A DNA stretch of 64,000 bases from Novosphingobium sp. HII-3 (GTDB taxonomy: Bacteria; Pseudomonadota; Alphaproteobacteria; Sphingomonadales; Sphingomonadaceae): NCBI RefSeq assembly GCF_002916655.1, contig NZ_PPSM01000014.1:62001-126000 (forward strand). The letters run 5' to 3'. A program made the position numbers and the translations under genes. Positions 51,785-60,609 of the stretch are shown one piece after another (positions within the stretch are counted from its first letter, which is position 1; each line of letters starts with the position of its first letter). Below the pieces are notes generated by a model that made no database searches, was not told the origin of the DNA, and saw only the letters and a list, made by a program, of their open reading frames with translations.

Positions 51785-51964
51785 CAACATGTCATCAGGT
51801 ATCCGGCTTTCGGGGCAACCGTTGCAGCATAGGCCCAGTCGCACAGAAGGGAAAGCGAGGGGTTCTCCGCCCGTTATCAGGGGTGGGGCCAGTGGCGGCG
51901 CAGGGGCTCGCCCGGAGGCAGGATTTTTTTCGCACGCCTTCAACTCGGCCGCGACAGACTCTAG

Positions 51965-54043
51965 ATGGTTGGCATGGCAGACCTCATCCAGACCCTGATC
52001 GGTCCTCCGCGCGCGGCGAAGAAGCCGCATTCCTTCACCCGCCACGGCATCACAGTCAGCGACGACTACGCCTGGCTGCGCGATCCGGGCTATCCCGAGG
52101 TGAAGGACAAGGAGGTGCTGGAACACCTCGAGGCCGAGAACCGCTGGTTCGAATCCCGCATGGACCAGCACAAGGGCCGGATCGACGCCTTGTTCAAGGA
52201 GATGCGCGCGCGCATCAAGGAAGCGGACAGCTCGGTTCCCCAGAAGGACGGTGACTGGCTCTACTGGATCGAGTTCGAGGACGGCGCCGAATACAAGAAG
52301 TGGTGGCGTCGCCCGGTTGCGGGTGGCCCGGATGAACTGATCCTCGACGAAGTGGCGCTTGCGCAGGGCAAGGAATACTTCCGCCTCGGGGCCATCTCGA
52401 CGAGTGCCAACGGCAAGCTGCTGGCCTATGCCTACGACGACAACGGGTCCGAACGCTTCACCGCGCGCATCAAGAACCTGGAGACCGGCGAACTGCTGCC
52501 CGACGAGATCCCGGGAACACTGTCCGCGCTGGTCTGGGTCGCGCAGGACAGGGGCCTGGTCTACTCGCTCGCCAACGAGCAGTGGCGCACGGACAACGCG
52601 CGCCTGCACTGGCTGGGTGAGCCGATCGAGAAGGACGTCGAGCTTTACCACGAGGACGACGAGGGCTTCCGCGTCGGTTCGTCGCTTTCCTCGAACGAAA
52701 AGTGGCTGCTGATCGGCTCCAGCGACCATGAAACAAGCGAGTGCCGCATGGTCCCGGCGGACGACCCGCTGGGTAAGCAGATCCTGGTGAAGCCCCGCGC
52801 CAAGGGCGTGGAGTACGATGTGGATGAGCGCGAGGGCGTGCTCTACATCCACACCAACGACACGCACGAGAACTTCCGCCTGGCCACCGCGCCGCTGGAG
52901 AGCCCGGGGGAGTGGACTACGCTGATCGAGGGCACCGACGCCTTCTATCTCACCGGCGTCGATCTGTTCCGCGACTTTTACGTGATCGAGGGCCGCCGTG
53001 CCGGGCTCGACCAGATCGAGGTGCGCTACTACGACGATCCCGCGCGCGTGGAGCGGATCACGTTTCCGGAGGCCAGCTACTCGGCGGGGCTTTCCAACAA
53101 CCCCGAGTGGCACATGACGACGCTGCGCCTGTCGTACGAATCGATGGTCGCGCCCTCTTCGGTGCTCGACTACGACGTGGCGACGCGCAGCCTGACGACC
53201 CTGAAGGTTCAGGAAATCCCCTCCGGCTACGATGCCTCGCTCTATGCTACGGAACGACTGGAGATCACCGCGCGCGACGGCACTGCGATTCCGGTCTCGG
53301 TCGTTTACCGCAAGGACCGGACGGGCGCGGGGCCGCTCCACCTCTATGGGTATGGCGCCTATGGCATCAGCATCGATCCGGGCTTCTCGACCTCGCGCCT
53401 CAGCCTCGTCGATCGGGGCTTCGCCTACGCCATTGCGCATATCCGCGGCGGCGACGATCTCGGGCGCGCCTGGTACAAGGCGGGCAAGCTCGAGCGCCGG
53501 ACCAACACCTTCAATGACTTCGTCGACGTGGCCCGGGGGCTGATCGATCGCGGATTCACTGCTCCGGGCAGGATCAGCATTTCCGGAGGATCGGCGGGCG
53601 GCGAACTGATGGGCGCGGTCATCAACTCGGATCCCGACCTGTTCGGCGCTGTGGTGGCGCACGTGCCCTTCGTCGACGTGCTCAACACGATGCTGGATGA
53701 CAGCTTGCCCCTCACGCCGGGCGAATGGCCTGAGTGGGGCAATCCGATAGAGGACAAGGCCGCGTTCGAACTCATCCGGAGCTACAGCCCCTATGACCAG
53801 GTGAAGGCGCAGGCCTATCCGCCGCTCATGGTCACGGCGGGCCTGAACGATCCGCGCGTGACGTACTGGGAGCCGGCGAAATGGGTCGCGAAGCTGCGTG
53901 AGCTGAAGACGGACGGCAACGAGCTGATCCTCAAGACCAACATGGGCGCGGGCCACGGCGGCAAGTCGGGCCGGTTCGAGAGCCTGAAGGAAACGGCGGA
54001 GGAGTTCGCCTTCATTCTCTGGCAGCTGGGTGTGGAGGATTGA
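51965..54043 (+). CDS. ptrB: Oligopeptidase B (S9A prolyl oligopeptidase family)
   Basis: This 692-residue serine peptidase cuts small peptides after basic residues. It has an N-terminal HGITVSDDYAWLRD entry, a seven-blade propeller, then the catalytic domain: YGYGAYGISIDPGF, HIRGGDDLGRAWYKAGK, the Ser in ISGGSAGGELMG near residue 542, the Asp in GLNDPRVTYWEPAKW, and the His in GAGHGGKSGR near residue 663. The start is the first ATG; another lies three codons in. The stop overlaps the TTG of the thioesterase gene. Confidence 0.94.
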   Translation: MVGMADLIQTLIGPPRAAKKPHSFTRHGITVSDDYAWLRDPGYPEVKDKEVLEHLEAENRWFESRMDQHKGRIDALFKEMRARIKEADSSVPQKDGDWLYWIEFEDGAEYKKWWRRPVAGGPDELILDEVALAQGKEYFRLGAISTSANGKLLAYAYDDNGSERFTARIKNLETGELLPDEIPGTLSALVWVAQDRGLVYSLANEQWRTDNARLHWLGEPIEKDVELYHEDDEGFRVGSSLSSNEKWLLIGSSDHETSECRMVPADDPLGKQILVKPRAKGVEYDVDEREGVLYIHTNDTHENFRLATAPLESPGEWTTLIEGTDAFYLTGVDLFRDFYVIEGRRAGLDQIEVRYYDDPARVERITFPEASYSAGLSNNPEWHMTTLRLSYESMVAPSSVLDYDVATRSLTTLKVQEIPSGYDASLYATERLEITARDGTAIPVSVVYRKDRTGAGPLHLYGYGAYGISIDPGFSTSRLSLVDRGFAYAIAHIRGGDDLGRAWYKAGKLERRTNTFNDFVDVARGLIDRGFTAPGRISISGGSAGGELMGAVINSDPDLFGAVVAHVPFVDVLNTMLDDSLPLTPGEWPEWGNPIEDKAAFELIRSYSPYDQVKAQAYPPLMVTAGLNDPRVTYWEPAKWVAKLRELKTDGNELILKTNMGAGHGGKSGRFESLKETAEEFAFILWQLGVED

Positions 54044-54429
54044 CCTTCCGGCTCACCTTTACGGCGCAGCCGCAGGACATCGATGTCATGGGGCACGTCA
54101 ACAACGCCGTCTGGGTGCAATGGATGGAAGCGATGGCCACCGCGCATTGGGAGGCCGTCGCTTCGCCCGAGCATCAGGCGAAGTATGCCTGGGTCGTGAC
54201 CCGCCACGAGATCGACTATCGCGGGAACATCCGCGAGGGGGAGAGCGTGACGGGCGAGACCTTCATCCCCGAAGGCCCCAGCGGCGCGCGGTTCGACCGA
54301 CGTGTCGATTTCCGCAACGCTGACGGCAAGGTAATCGTTGCCGCACGCACGACCTGGGCGATGATCGACATCGCCACCGGCCGCCTGATGCGGGTGCCTG
54401 CCGAAGTGGCGGCACCCTTCATCGCCTGA
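54040..54429 (+). CDS. Acyl-CoA thioesterase (hotdog fold, YbgC/4HBT type)
   Basis: This 129-residue hotdog protein has TAQPQDIDVMGHVNNAVWVQWMEAMA, the family's Asp plus GHVNN(A) helix signature, and HEIDYRGNIREGESVTGETFI. The TTG start overlaps the oligopeptidase stop; GGAGG lies very close upstream. The acyl-CoA substrate is not known. A strong hairpin covers the stop codon. Confidence 0.86.
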   Translation: MTFRLTFTAQPQDIDVMGHVNNAVWVQWMEAMATAHWEAVASPEHQAKYAWVVTRHEIDYRGNIREGESVTGETFIPEGPSGARFDRRVDFRNADGKVIVAARTTWAMIDIATGRLMRVPAEVAAPFIA

Positions 54430-54451
54430 GCCGGAGAGCCCGGCTCAGGCG
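54423..54451. terminator. Bidirectional 12-bp hairpin between the thioesterase gene and ald
   Basis: CGCCTGAGCCGG and CCGGCTCAGGCG pair perfectly across a 5-base loop. The left arm includes the TGA stop of the thioesterase gene. It serves two convergent genes but has no T-run. Confidence 0.6.
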
Positions 54452-54462
54452 GGAAGCGGAGC

Positions 54463-55575
54463 TCAGATAACGGCGCTCACCGGCACATGATCGTAGCCGA
54501 GTTCGCGGGCGACGGCTTCATACGTCACCTTTCCGGCATGGACGTTGAGGCCGTTGGCCAGGTGCGGGTCAGCCTTCAGGGCAGCCTTCCAGCCCTTGTT
54601 CGCGATCTCCAGCGCGTGCGGCAGCGTCACGTTGTTGAGAGCGTAAGTGCTGGTCCGGGCGACGGCGCCGGGCATGTTGGCCACGCAGTAGTGGACGATG
54701 CCGTCGACGGTGTAGGTCGGGTTCTCGTGCGTGGTGGCGCGACTGGTCTCGAAGCAGCCGCCCTGGTCGATGGCGACGTCCACCAGGACCGCGCCCGGCT
54801 TCATGCAGGACAGCATCTCGCGCGTGACGAGCTTGGGCGCCGCCGCGCCGGGCACCAGCACGGCGCCGATCACCAGCTCTGCCTCGCACAGCATCTGGCG
54901 AATGTTGCTGCTGTTCGCGAAGCGCGTCTTGGCGCGGCTTTCGAAGTGGATGCCAAGGCGCTCCAGAACCTCGGGGCTGCGATCGAGGATCGTCACGTCG
55001 GCGCCGAGGCCTACGGCCATCTGCGCCGCGTTGAACCCCACGACGCCGCCGCCAAGGACCATGACGCGCGCGGGAAGCACGCCCGGGACGCCGCCCAGCA
55101 GGACGCCGCGGCCGCCGTTGGCTTTTTCAAGGGCCGTCGCGCCCGCCTGGATCGACATGCGACCCGCCACCTGGCTCATCGGCTTGAGCAGGGGGAGCGA
55201 ACCGCCCGGACCGGTAACCGTCTCGTAGGCAATCGCGGTGACGCCGGAGGCCACGAGATCGGCCGTCTGCTCCGGATCGGGAGCGAGGTGGAGATAGGTG
55301 TAGAGAATCTGGCCTTCGCGCAGCATGGCGCGTTCGCCGGCCTGCGGCTCCTTGACCTTCACCACCATCTCGCACTCGGCGAAGATTTCGGCTGCCGTAG
55401 CGACGATCTTCGCTCCGGCGTCGGCGTAGTCGGCGTCGGTGGCACCGATGCCAAGGCCGGCGCCAGCCTCGACCCAGACTTCGTGGCCGTTTGCGACAAG
55501 CTCGCGGGCGCTCTCGGGCGTCAGTCCGACCCGATACTCATGGTTCTTGATTTCCTTGACGGTGCCGACGCGCAT
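54463..55575 (-). CDS. ald: Alanine dehydrogenase
   Basis: This 370-residue NAD-dependent enzyme interconverts alanine and pyruvate plus ammonia. It shows the N-terminal [14 protein letters not shown] signature, a catalytic lysine in VVKVKEPQ, a catalytic histidine in TYLHLAPD, the Rossmann motif [28 protein letters not shown], and [24 protein letters not shown]. It lies 100 bases after the Kef-type gene on the same strand. Confidence 0.96.
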   Translation of the reverse strand: MRVGTVKEIKNHEYRVGLTPESARELVANGHEVWVEAGAGLGIGATDADYADAGAKIVATAAEIFAECEMVVKVKEPQAGERAMLREGQILYTYLHLAPDPEQTADLVASGVTAIAYETVTGPGGSLPLLKPMSQVAGRMSIQAGATALEKANGGRGVLLGGVPGVLPARVMVLGGGVVGFNAAQMAVGLGADVTILDRSPEVLERLGIHFESRAKTRFANSSNIRQMLCEAELVIGAVLVPGAAAPKLVTREMLSCMKPGAVLVDVAIDQGGCFETSRATTHENPTYTVDGIVHYCVANMPGAVARTSTYALNNVTLPHALEIANKGWKAALKADPHLANGLNVHAGKVTYEAVARELGYDHVPVSAVI

Positions 55576-55675
55576 CGCATCTCTCCTGGCCTAATCTGAT
55601 CGTCTAAAATAGACACCAAGCGCGGAAAGTTTCAACTGATTGTAAGGACTGTGCGCAGGGCTGCATCTTTCATCC

Positions 55676-57451
55676 TCAGTCCTCCTCCTTTTTTCGGCGT
55701 GAGCGCCGGCGGGGCTGCGTGATGATGTGTTCACGCGCCGCCTCGATGTCGCCCGTCTCGTACTGCAGGGTCAGGCGTTCCTTGTCGCTCTTGCGATAGA
55801 TCTTCTCCGCACGGTCGATATCGGCCAATCCCATATCGAGGCCCTTCAGCGCCCGGCGCGCAAGGACGACGGCCGATTCCAGAACCTCGCGCGAGAGGGA
55901 GGCGAGCGGCGCATCCTTGAGGCGAACGAGTGCGCGGCGATCAAATACGCGGGCATGGATCTGCGCATCCGGAAACGCCTGATGCACAGCCTGGAGAAAG
56001 GCCTCGGTCAGTTGGTCGCCATCGATGCAGAAGACGATCAGTTCCGCGTCTGCCGCGCCGGCCTGACGCAGAAGATCGATGCGGGTGCCGTCACCGAACC
56101 ATACCTGCGCACCGAAACTGCGGGCAACGTCGATCATTTCGATGTCCGTGTCGATGAGCGTCACCTCGATGTCCGCGGCGATCAGCATCTGGGCCACGGT
56201 CTGCCCGAAGCGGCCGTAGCCCACGATGATCGCCTTGGCGCCGTCCGCGTCCGGGCCGTCGCGCACTTCTTTCCTGCCCTCCGGCCGCTCCCGGATGCCG
56301 CGCGTCGCCATCATCAGGAAGGGTGTCGTCACCATGGAAAGCGTGACGATCGCACTGAACAGGCTGGTCGCCTCGGCGCTGATCAGCATGGCCGTGCTGG
56401 CCTGTGCGAACAGCACGAAGGCAAACTCACCACCCTGGCTGAGCAGGAGTCCAAGAGCCAGCGCGCTGCGCCACTCCATGCGGAAGGCGAGTCCCAGGAG
56501 AAAGATGATGCCGCTTTTGACAGCGATCAGGGCCAGAGCCATGGCGACCACGAAAAGCGGGCGCTCGGCGATGGCTGACAGGTCAAGCAGCATGCCCACC
56601 GACATGAAGAAGAGGCCCAGCAGGATCGCGCGGAACGGTTCGACGTCCGCTTCGAGTTCATGGCGGTAGGGCGAATCCGCCAGCATGACCCCGGCGATGA
56701 AGGCGCCCAGTGCCGTCGAGAGGCCGAGCGCCTGCATCAGCGCGCCCGAAGCCATCACGGTGAACAGGGCAGCGAAGACGAACATCTCGCGCTCGTCCAG
56801 GTTGCCGATCAGGCGGAACACCGGGCGGATGACGAAGCGGCCGGCAAGGATCAGGCCGATGATCGCGGCTATGGTCTCCAGCCCCAGCAGCCATCCCGGC
56901 GGACCCTCGGGTAGCGCGGGGTTGCGGTTCATGGCGGCGATAATCGTGATCAGGGGGATGATCGACAGGTCCTGGAACAGCAGGACGGCAAAGGACCGTT
57001 CACCGAAAGGCGTGTGAAGGCGCCCTGCGCTCTGAAGCATGGGGAGGACCTGTGCGGTCGACGAAAGGCCGAGCGGCAGGCCCAGCGCCAGTGACGCTTC
57101 GGGGCTGAAACCCGTGAACACATAGATGACGCCGCTGATCGCCAGCCCGCAAAGCACGACCTGGAGCAGGCCGAGGCCGAAGATTTCATGGCGCATCCGC
57201 CAGAGCCGCCCCGGCGCGAGTTCAAGGCCGACGATGAACAGAAGCAAGGTGATGCCCAGTTCCGCGAAGCCCATCTTGCTTTCGGGATCACCGACCAGGT
57301 TCAGGACGTAGGGGCCAAGGACGGCACCCGTGGCAAGGAAGCCCAGCGTCGCGCCGAGGCCGAGGCGCCGGAAAAGCAGAACAAAGCCGAGCGCCGTTCC
57401 GAGGAGAAGGAACCCGTCCCGAAGAAGGAATGCTTGAGCGTGTTCTTCCAT
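55676..57451 (-). CDS. Kef-type monovalent cation:proton antiporter with RCK domain
   Basis: This 591-residue inner-membrane antiporter (CPA2) has about 12 membrane segments over residues 8-385, with family motifs GFLATGAVLGPYVLNLV, LFIVGLELAPGRLWRMR, LSSTAQVLPML and GLFFMSVGMLLDLS. A RCK_N domain follows from about 400 (AIIVGYGRFGQTVAQML, DTDIEMIDVARSFGAQVWFGDGTRIDLL) that binds NAD(H). The C-terminal tail is highly basic (RRRSRRKKEED). It probably exchanges potassium for protons. Confidence 0.92.
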   Translation of the reverse strand: MEEHAQAFLLRDGFLLLGTALGFVLLFRRLGLGATLGFLATGAVLGPYVLNLVGDPESKMGFAELGITLLLFIVGLELAPGRLWRMRHEIFGLGLLQVVLCGLAISGVIYVFTGFSPEASLALGLPLGLSSTAQVLPMLQSAGRLHTPFGERSFAVLLFQDLSIIPLITIIAAMNRNPALPEGPPGWLLGLETIAAIIGLILAGRFVIRPVFRLIGNLDEREMFVFAALFTVMASGALMQALGLSTALGAFIAGVMLADSPYRHELEADVEPFRAILLGLFFMSVGMLLDLSAIAERPLFVVAMALALIAVKSGIIFLLGLAFRMEWRSALALGLLLSQGGEFAFVLFAQASTAMLISAEATSLFSAIVTLSMVTTPFLMMATRGIRERPEGRKEVRDGPDADGAKAIIVGYGRFGQTVAQMLIAADIEVTLIDTDIEMIDVARSFGAQVWFGDGTRIDLLRQAGAADAELIVFCIDGDQLTEAFLQAVHQAFPDAQIHARVFDRRALVRLKDAPLASLSREVLESAVVLARRALKGLDMGLADIDRAEKIYRKSDKERLTLQYETGDIEAAREHIITQPRRRSRRKKEED

Positions 57452-57594
57452 CGAAGCCTTTTTCAGTTCAGCAGGAGCAAGGTGCCCTTCCTAGAGGGAC
57501 AAGGTCATGACACCAACAGGCAACAGCAGCGACCGGCGGCAGCGTTGCAGCCGTGGCGTTGCCCCAACGGCGCAGTCAGGCGCCGCAGTCTGTA

Positions 57595-58017
57595 TCAGCG
57601 GGGCAGGATTCCCTGGCAGACATAACGGATCACCATGCCGTCCTCCTTGTTCCAGCGAACGCGCTGGGCAGCGCCGGGCGCGGTCGACCCTCCAAGGGAT
57701 GAGCCATCGGGTGCGAAAAGTTGCCACTGCTCCAGCCGTACCCGGCCCGTGCCGCAATCGATGCTGCGCAGCATGTATTGGGTGGTGCCCCGGGGCAGGC
57801 GGCCGCGGGCTTTCACCAGCACGTCGATTTCCCGGAACGTGCGCCCCAGGCCGCCGGCCTTGACGCTCGCCGCATCGACATGAATCGTGCGACCGATCAG
57901 AATCTCCATGTCGCGGTTGAACAGGCGAACCCAATTCCCTGGGCCGTTGAGCGCGGACGTTGCCGCCACCGCCGTGACGGGCATGAGGGCGAGCGCGAGC
58001 GTGCCGAGCGCCTTCAA
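57595..58017 (-). CDS. Secreted protein of unknown function downstream of ftsK
   Basis: This 140-residue exported protein has a signal peptide MKALGTLALALMPVTAVAA. The mature part is beta-rich (NWVRLFNRDMEILIGRTIHVDAASVKAGG, GTTQYMLRSIDCGTGRVRLEQWQLFAPDG) with two cysteines (IDCG, YVCQG), resembling surface-adhesin-E-like proteins. The start is a TTG overlapping the ftsK stop; no ATG exists upstream in frame. No function assigned. Confidence 0.75.
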   Translation of the reverse strand: MKALGTLALALMPVTAVAATSALNGPGNWVRLFNRDMEILIGRTIHVDAASVKAGGLGRTFREIDVLVKARGRLPRGTTQYMLRSIDCGTGRVRLEQWQLFAPDGSSLGGSTAPGAAQRVRWNKEDGMVIRYVCQGILPR

Positions 58018-60416
58018 AGCGGGTTGCCGTTCTCATCGCGGTAGATGTCGCGGCGACCGACATGGTTGGCGGGGCCGACGTAGCCGTCGTTCTCCATCCG
58101 CTCCACCCACTTCGCCGCCGTATTGTAGCCGACGCCCATCTGGCGCTGCAGCCACGACACCGAGACCTTCTGGTTTTCGAACACCAGCTGGCACACCTGA
58201 CGGTACTTGCGCTCTTCGGGCGCATCCGAGGCCGTTGCGTCAAGGTCATCGAACCCGAAGCTGCCTTCTTCCGGCTCGTTCGTGACGGCATCGACGTAGT
58301 CGGGTTTGCCCTGCGATCGCCAGTAGTTCGCCACGTGCTCGACTTCCTCGTCGGAGACGAAGGGGCCGTGGACGCGCTTGATAGGGTCGGAACTGGGCTT
58401 GTAGAGCATGTCGCCCTTGCCCAGAAGCTGTTCGGCGCCTTGTTCGCCAAGGATGGTGCGGCTGTCGATGCGGCTCGTCACCGCGAAAGAGACGCGGGTC
58501 GGGAGGTTGGCCTTGATGACGCCGGTGATGACATCGACCGAGGGCCGCTGCGTCGCCATGATGAGGTGGATGCCGGCCGCACGGCTTTTCTGCGACAGCC
58601 GCTGGATGAGCACCTCGATTTCCTTGCCGACGGTGACCATGAGGTCGGCCAGCTCGTCGACGATGAGGACGATCTGCGGCAGGACCTCGTAGTCGAGCTG
58701 GCGGTCCTCGTAGAGTTCCTCGCCGGTCTCGGGATCGAAGCCGATCTGGATCCTGCGGCCGAGGGGCTTGCCCTTGGCCGCAGCGCTGCGGACCTTTTCG
58801 TTGAAGCTGGCGAGATTGCGAACCGAGATCTCGCTCATTTGACGGTAGCGGCGCTCCATCTCCTCGACGGCCCACTTGAGCGCCCGGATCGCCTTCGGTG
58901 GCTCGGTGACCACGGGCGAGAGAAGATGCGGGATGTCGTCGTAGCTCTTGAGCTCCAGCACCTTGGGATCGACGAGGATCAAGCGGCACTGCGCCGGCGT
59001 CAGGCGGTAGAGCAGCGAGAGCAGGATGGCATTGAGACCGACCGACTTGCCCGAACCCGTCGTACCCGCGACCAGGAGGTGAGGCATGGTCGCAAGGTCG
59101 GCGACCACGGGCTCACCGGCGATGTCCTTGCCCAGGATGATCGGCAGCATACCCTTGTGATGCGCGAAGGCCTCGGAGGCGACCATCTCCTTGAAGGAAA
59201 CCATCTGACGATCGGCATTGGGCAGTTCGATGCCCATTACGGTGCGGCCGGGAATCGAGGACACGCGGGCCGAGATCGCGCTCATGTTGCGGGCGATGTC
59301 GTCCGCCAGGCCGATGACGCGGCTGGCCTTGATGCCGGGTGCCGGCTCCAGTTCGTACATGGTGACGACAGGGCCGGTGCGGACGGCCGTGATTTCGCCC
59401 TTGACGTTGAAGTCATCGAGGACGGTTTCCAGCAGCCGCGCGTTGCGCTCTAGGCTGAGCTTGTCGATCTTGGGCTGTGAGTTCGGCGGCGGATCGGCAA
59501 GCAGGTCGAGGCCGGGCAGCTCGTACTTGTCGAACATGTCTTTCTGGCGGCTTTCCGAACCGAACTGCGCCGGGATCGGGGCGGCCTTGGGGTCGCTGAT
59601 TTCAGGCACCTTGCGTGCCGCCGCCGAGACAGGTGCGGCCATTTCCGCGATGCGCAGCGGTGCTTCCGGCTTCTCGACCTTCTCGGCGCGCTCCGGCTTT
59701 GAAGGTTCCTTTTCGCGCCCGGATTTGAACGGCAGGTCCTCGGTCGACGGAAGGTTGAGAGGAACGCGGCCGATCCGGCCGGGAAGCGTCAGCAGCCCCG
59801 CCCAGTCGAGGGCGAAGACCCGCCCTGCAAGCATCACGCCGATGCCCAGGCAGATGAGGGCCAGCGCAAACTTGATCCAGTTCTGCGCGGCCTCGGGGGC
59901 GAGGCCGGCGAGGGCACCGATTGCCTTCGCGCCGAGCAGGCCTGAAATCCCGCCCATCGATGCCGGCAGGGAGCCGCCCGGCTTGGTGAACCACAAGGAC
60001 AGCACGGTCGCGATCAGCAGCATGGACACCGCGAGCACGCTGACGGGAACCCACCAGCGCTGGTTCGTGTGCTCGATCTCGCCATCGTCCTCTTCGACAA
60101 GCAGCCACAGCTTGCGGCCGAACACATAGAGCAGCGGCACGAACAGGGCAGACACCGGGCCAAAAAAGAACAGGGCGCGCTCCGCCGTCCAGGCGCCGGT
60201 ACGTCCCATCCAGTTCTGCACGTCGCCGCCAGCTGCCGTTGAGGCGGACGGGTCGGTCTGGTGATAGCTGATCAGGGCCAGGGCCAGGAACACCATCGCC
60301 GCGAACAGCACGAGCGCGCCGGAAAGCTCTCCGGCGCGGCGCAGCGAGCGCTTGAGGACGGCTCGCCAGTCCGGTTTGGCAATACGCCGACCGGGCGCGA
60401 TGGGGCGGGTGGCCAT
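58014..60416 (-). CDS. ftsK: DNA translocase FtsK
   Basis: This 800-residue divisome protein pumps the chromosome terminus through the septum. Four membrane segments lie in residues 25-210 (LSGALVLFAAMVFLALALISY, WVPVSVLAVSMLLIATVL and others), with a short linker with many Lys/Glu. The motor follows with Walker A VAGTTGSGKSVG near residue 475 and Walker B IVLIVDELADLMVT. The C-terminal gamma winged helix (FENQKVSVSWLQRQMGVGYNTAAKWVERMENDG) reads KOPS. MATRPIAPGRR is the start, with AGGGA upstream. Confidence 0.96.
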   Translation of the reverse strand: MATRPIAPGRRIAKPDWRAVLKRSLRRAGELSGALVLFAAMVFLALALISYHQTDPSASTAAGGDVQNWMGRTGAWTAERALFFFGPVSALFVPLLYVFGRKLWLLVEEDDGEIEHTNQRWWVPVSVLAVSMLLIATVLSLWFTKPGGSLPASMGGISGLLGAKAIGALAGLAPEAAQNWIKFALALICLGIGVMLAGRVFALDWAGLLTLPGRIGRVPLNLPSTEDLPFKSGREKEPSKPERAEKVEKPEAPLRIAEMAAPVSAAARKVPEISDPKAAPIPAQFGSESRQKDMFDKYELPGLDLLADPPPNSQPKIDKLSLERNARLLETVLDDFNVKGEITAVRTGPVVTMYELEPAPGIKASRVIGLADDIARNMSAISARVSSIPGRTVMGIELPNADRQMVSFKEMVASEAFAHHKGMLPIILGKDIAGEPVVADLATMPHLLVAGTTGSGKSVGLNAILLSLLYRLTPAQCRLILVDPKVLELKSYDDIPHLLSPVVTEPPKAIRALKWAVEEMERRYRQMSEISVRNLASFNEKVRSAAAKGKPLGRRIQIGFDPETGEELYEDRQLDYEVLPQIVLIVDELADLMVTVGKEIEVLIQRLSQKSRAAGIHLIMATQRPSVDVITGVIKANLPTRVSFAVTSRIDSRTILGEQGAEQLLGKGDMLYKPSSDPIKRVHGPFVSDEEVEHVANYWRSQGKPDYVDAVTNEPEEGSFGFDDLDATASDAPEERKYRQVCQLVFENQKVSVSWLQRQMGVGYNTAAKWVERMENDGYVGPANHVGRRDIYRDENGNPL

Positions 60417-60609
60417 GTGGAATTTCCCTCGGGGTTTCGAGGGCGGATTATGCGGCGGGCCGGAACGCCCCGTCAAGAATGGATGGGGAACACGGCTGTG
60501 GAGGCCGCGCGTTCGCCGGCGGGGCGGCTGCCGTTGCGGTCGCCGCCCGGACAAGGAGCAGGGCGGCGGGCGTCGCGCCACCGTGCCCCACCCTGTCAGG
60601 TGATCGCCT

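Noticed and set aside
51791..53956. A very long open frame on the minus strand running through oligopeptidase B in frame with the aminopeptidase P gene (over 700 codons).
   Set aside because: It lies opposite a well-conserved peptidase gene and its sequence matches no family. High-GC codon use leaves few stops on the antisense strand.
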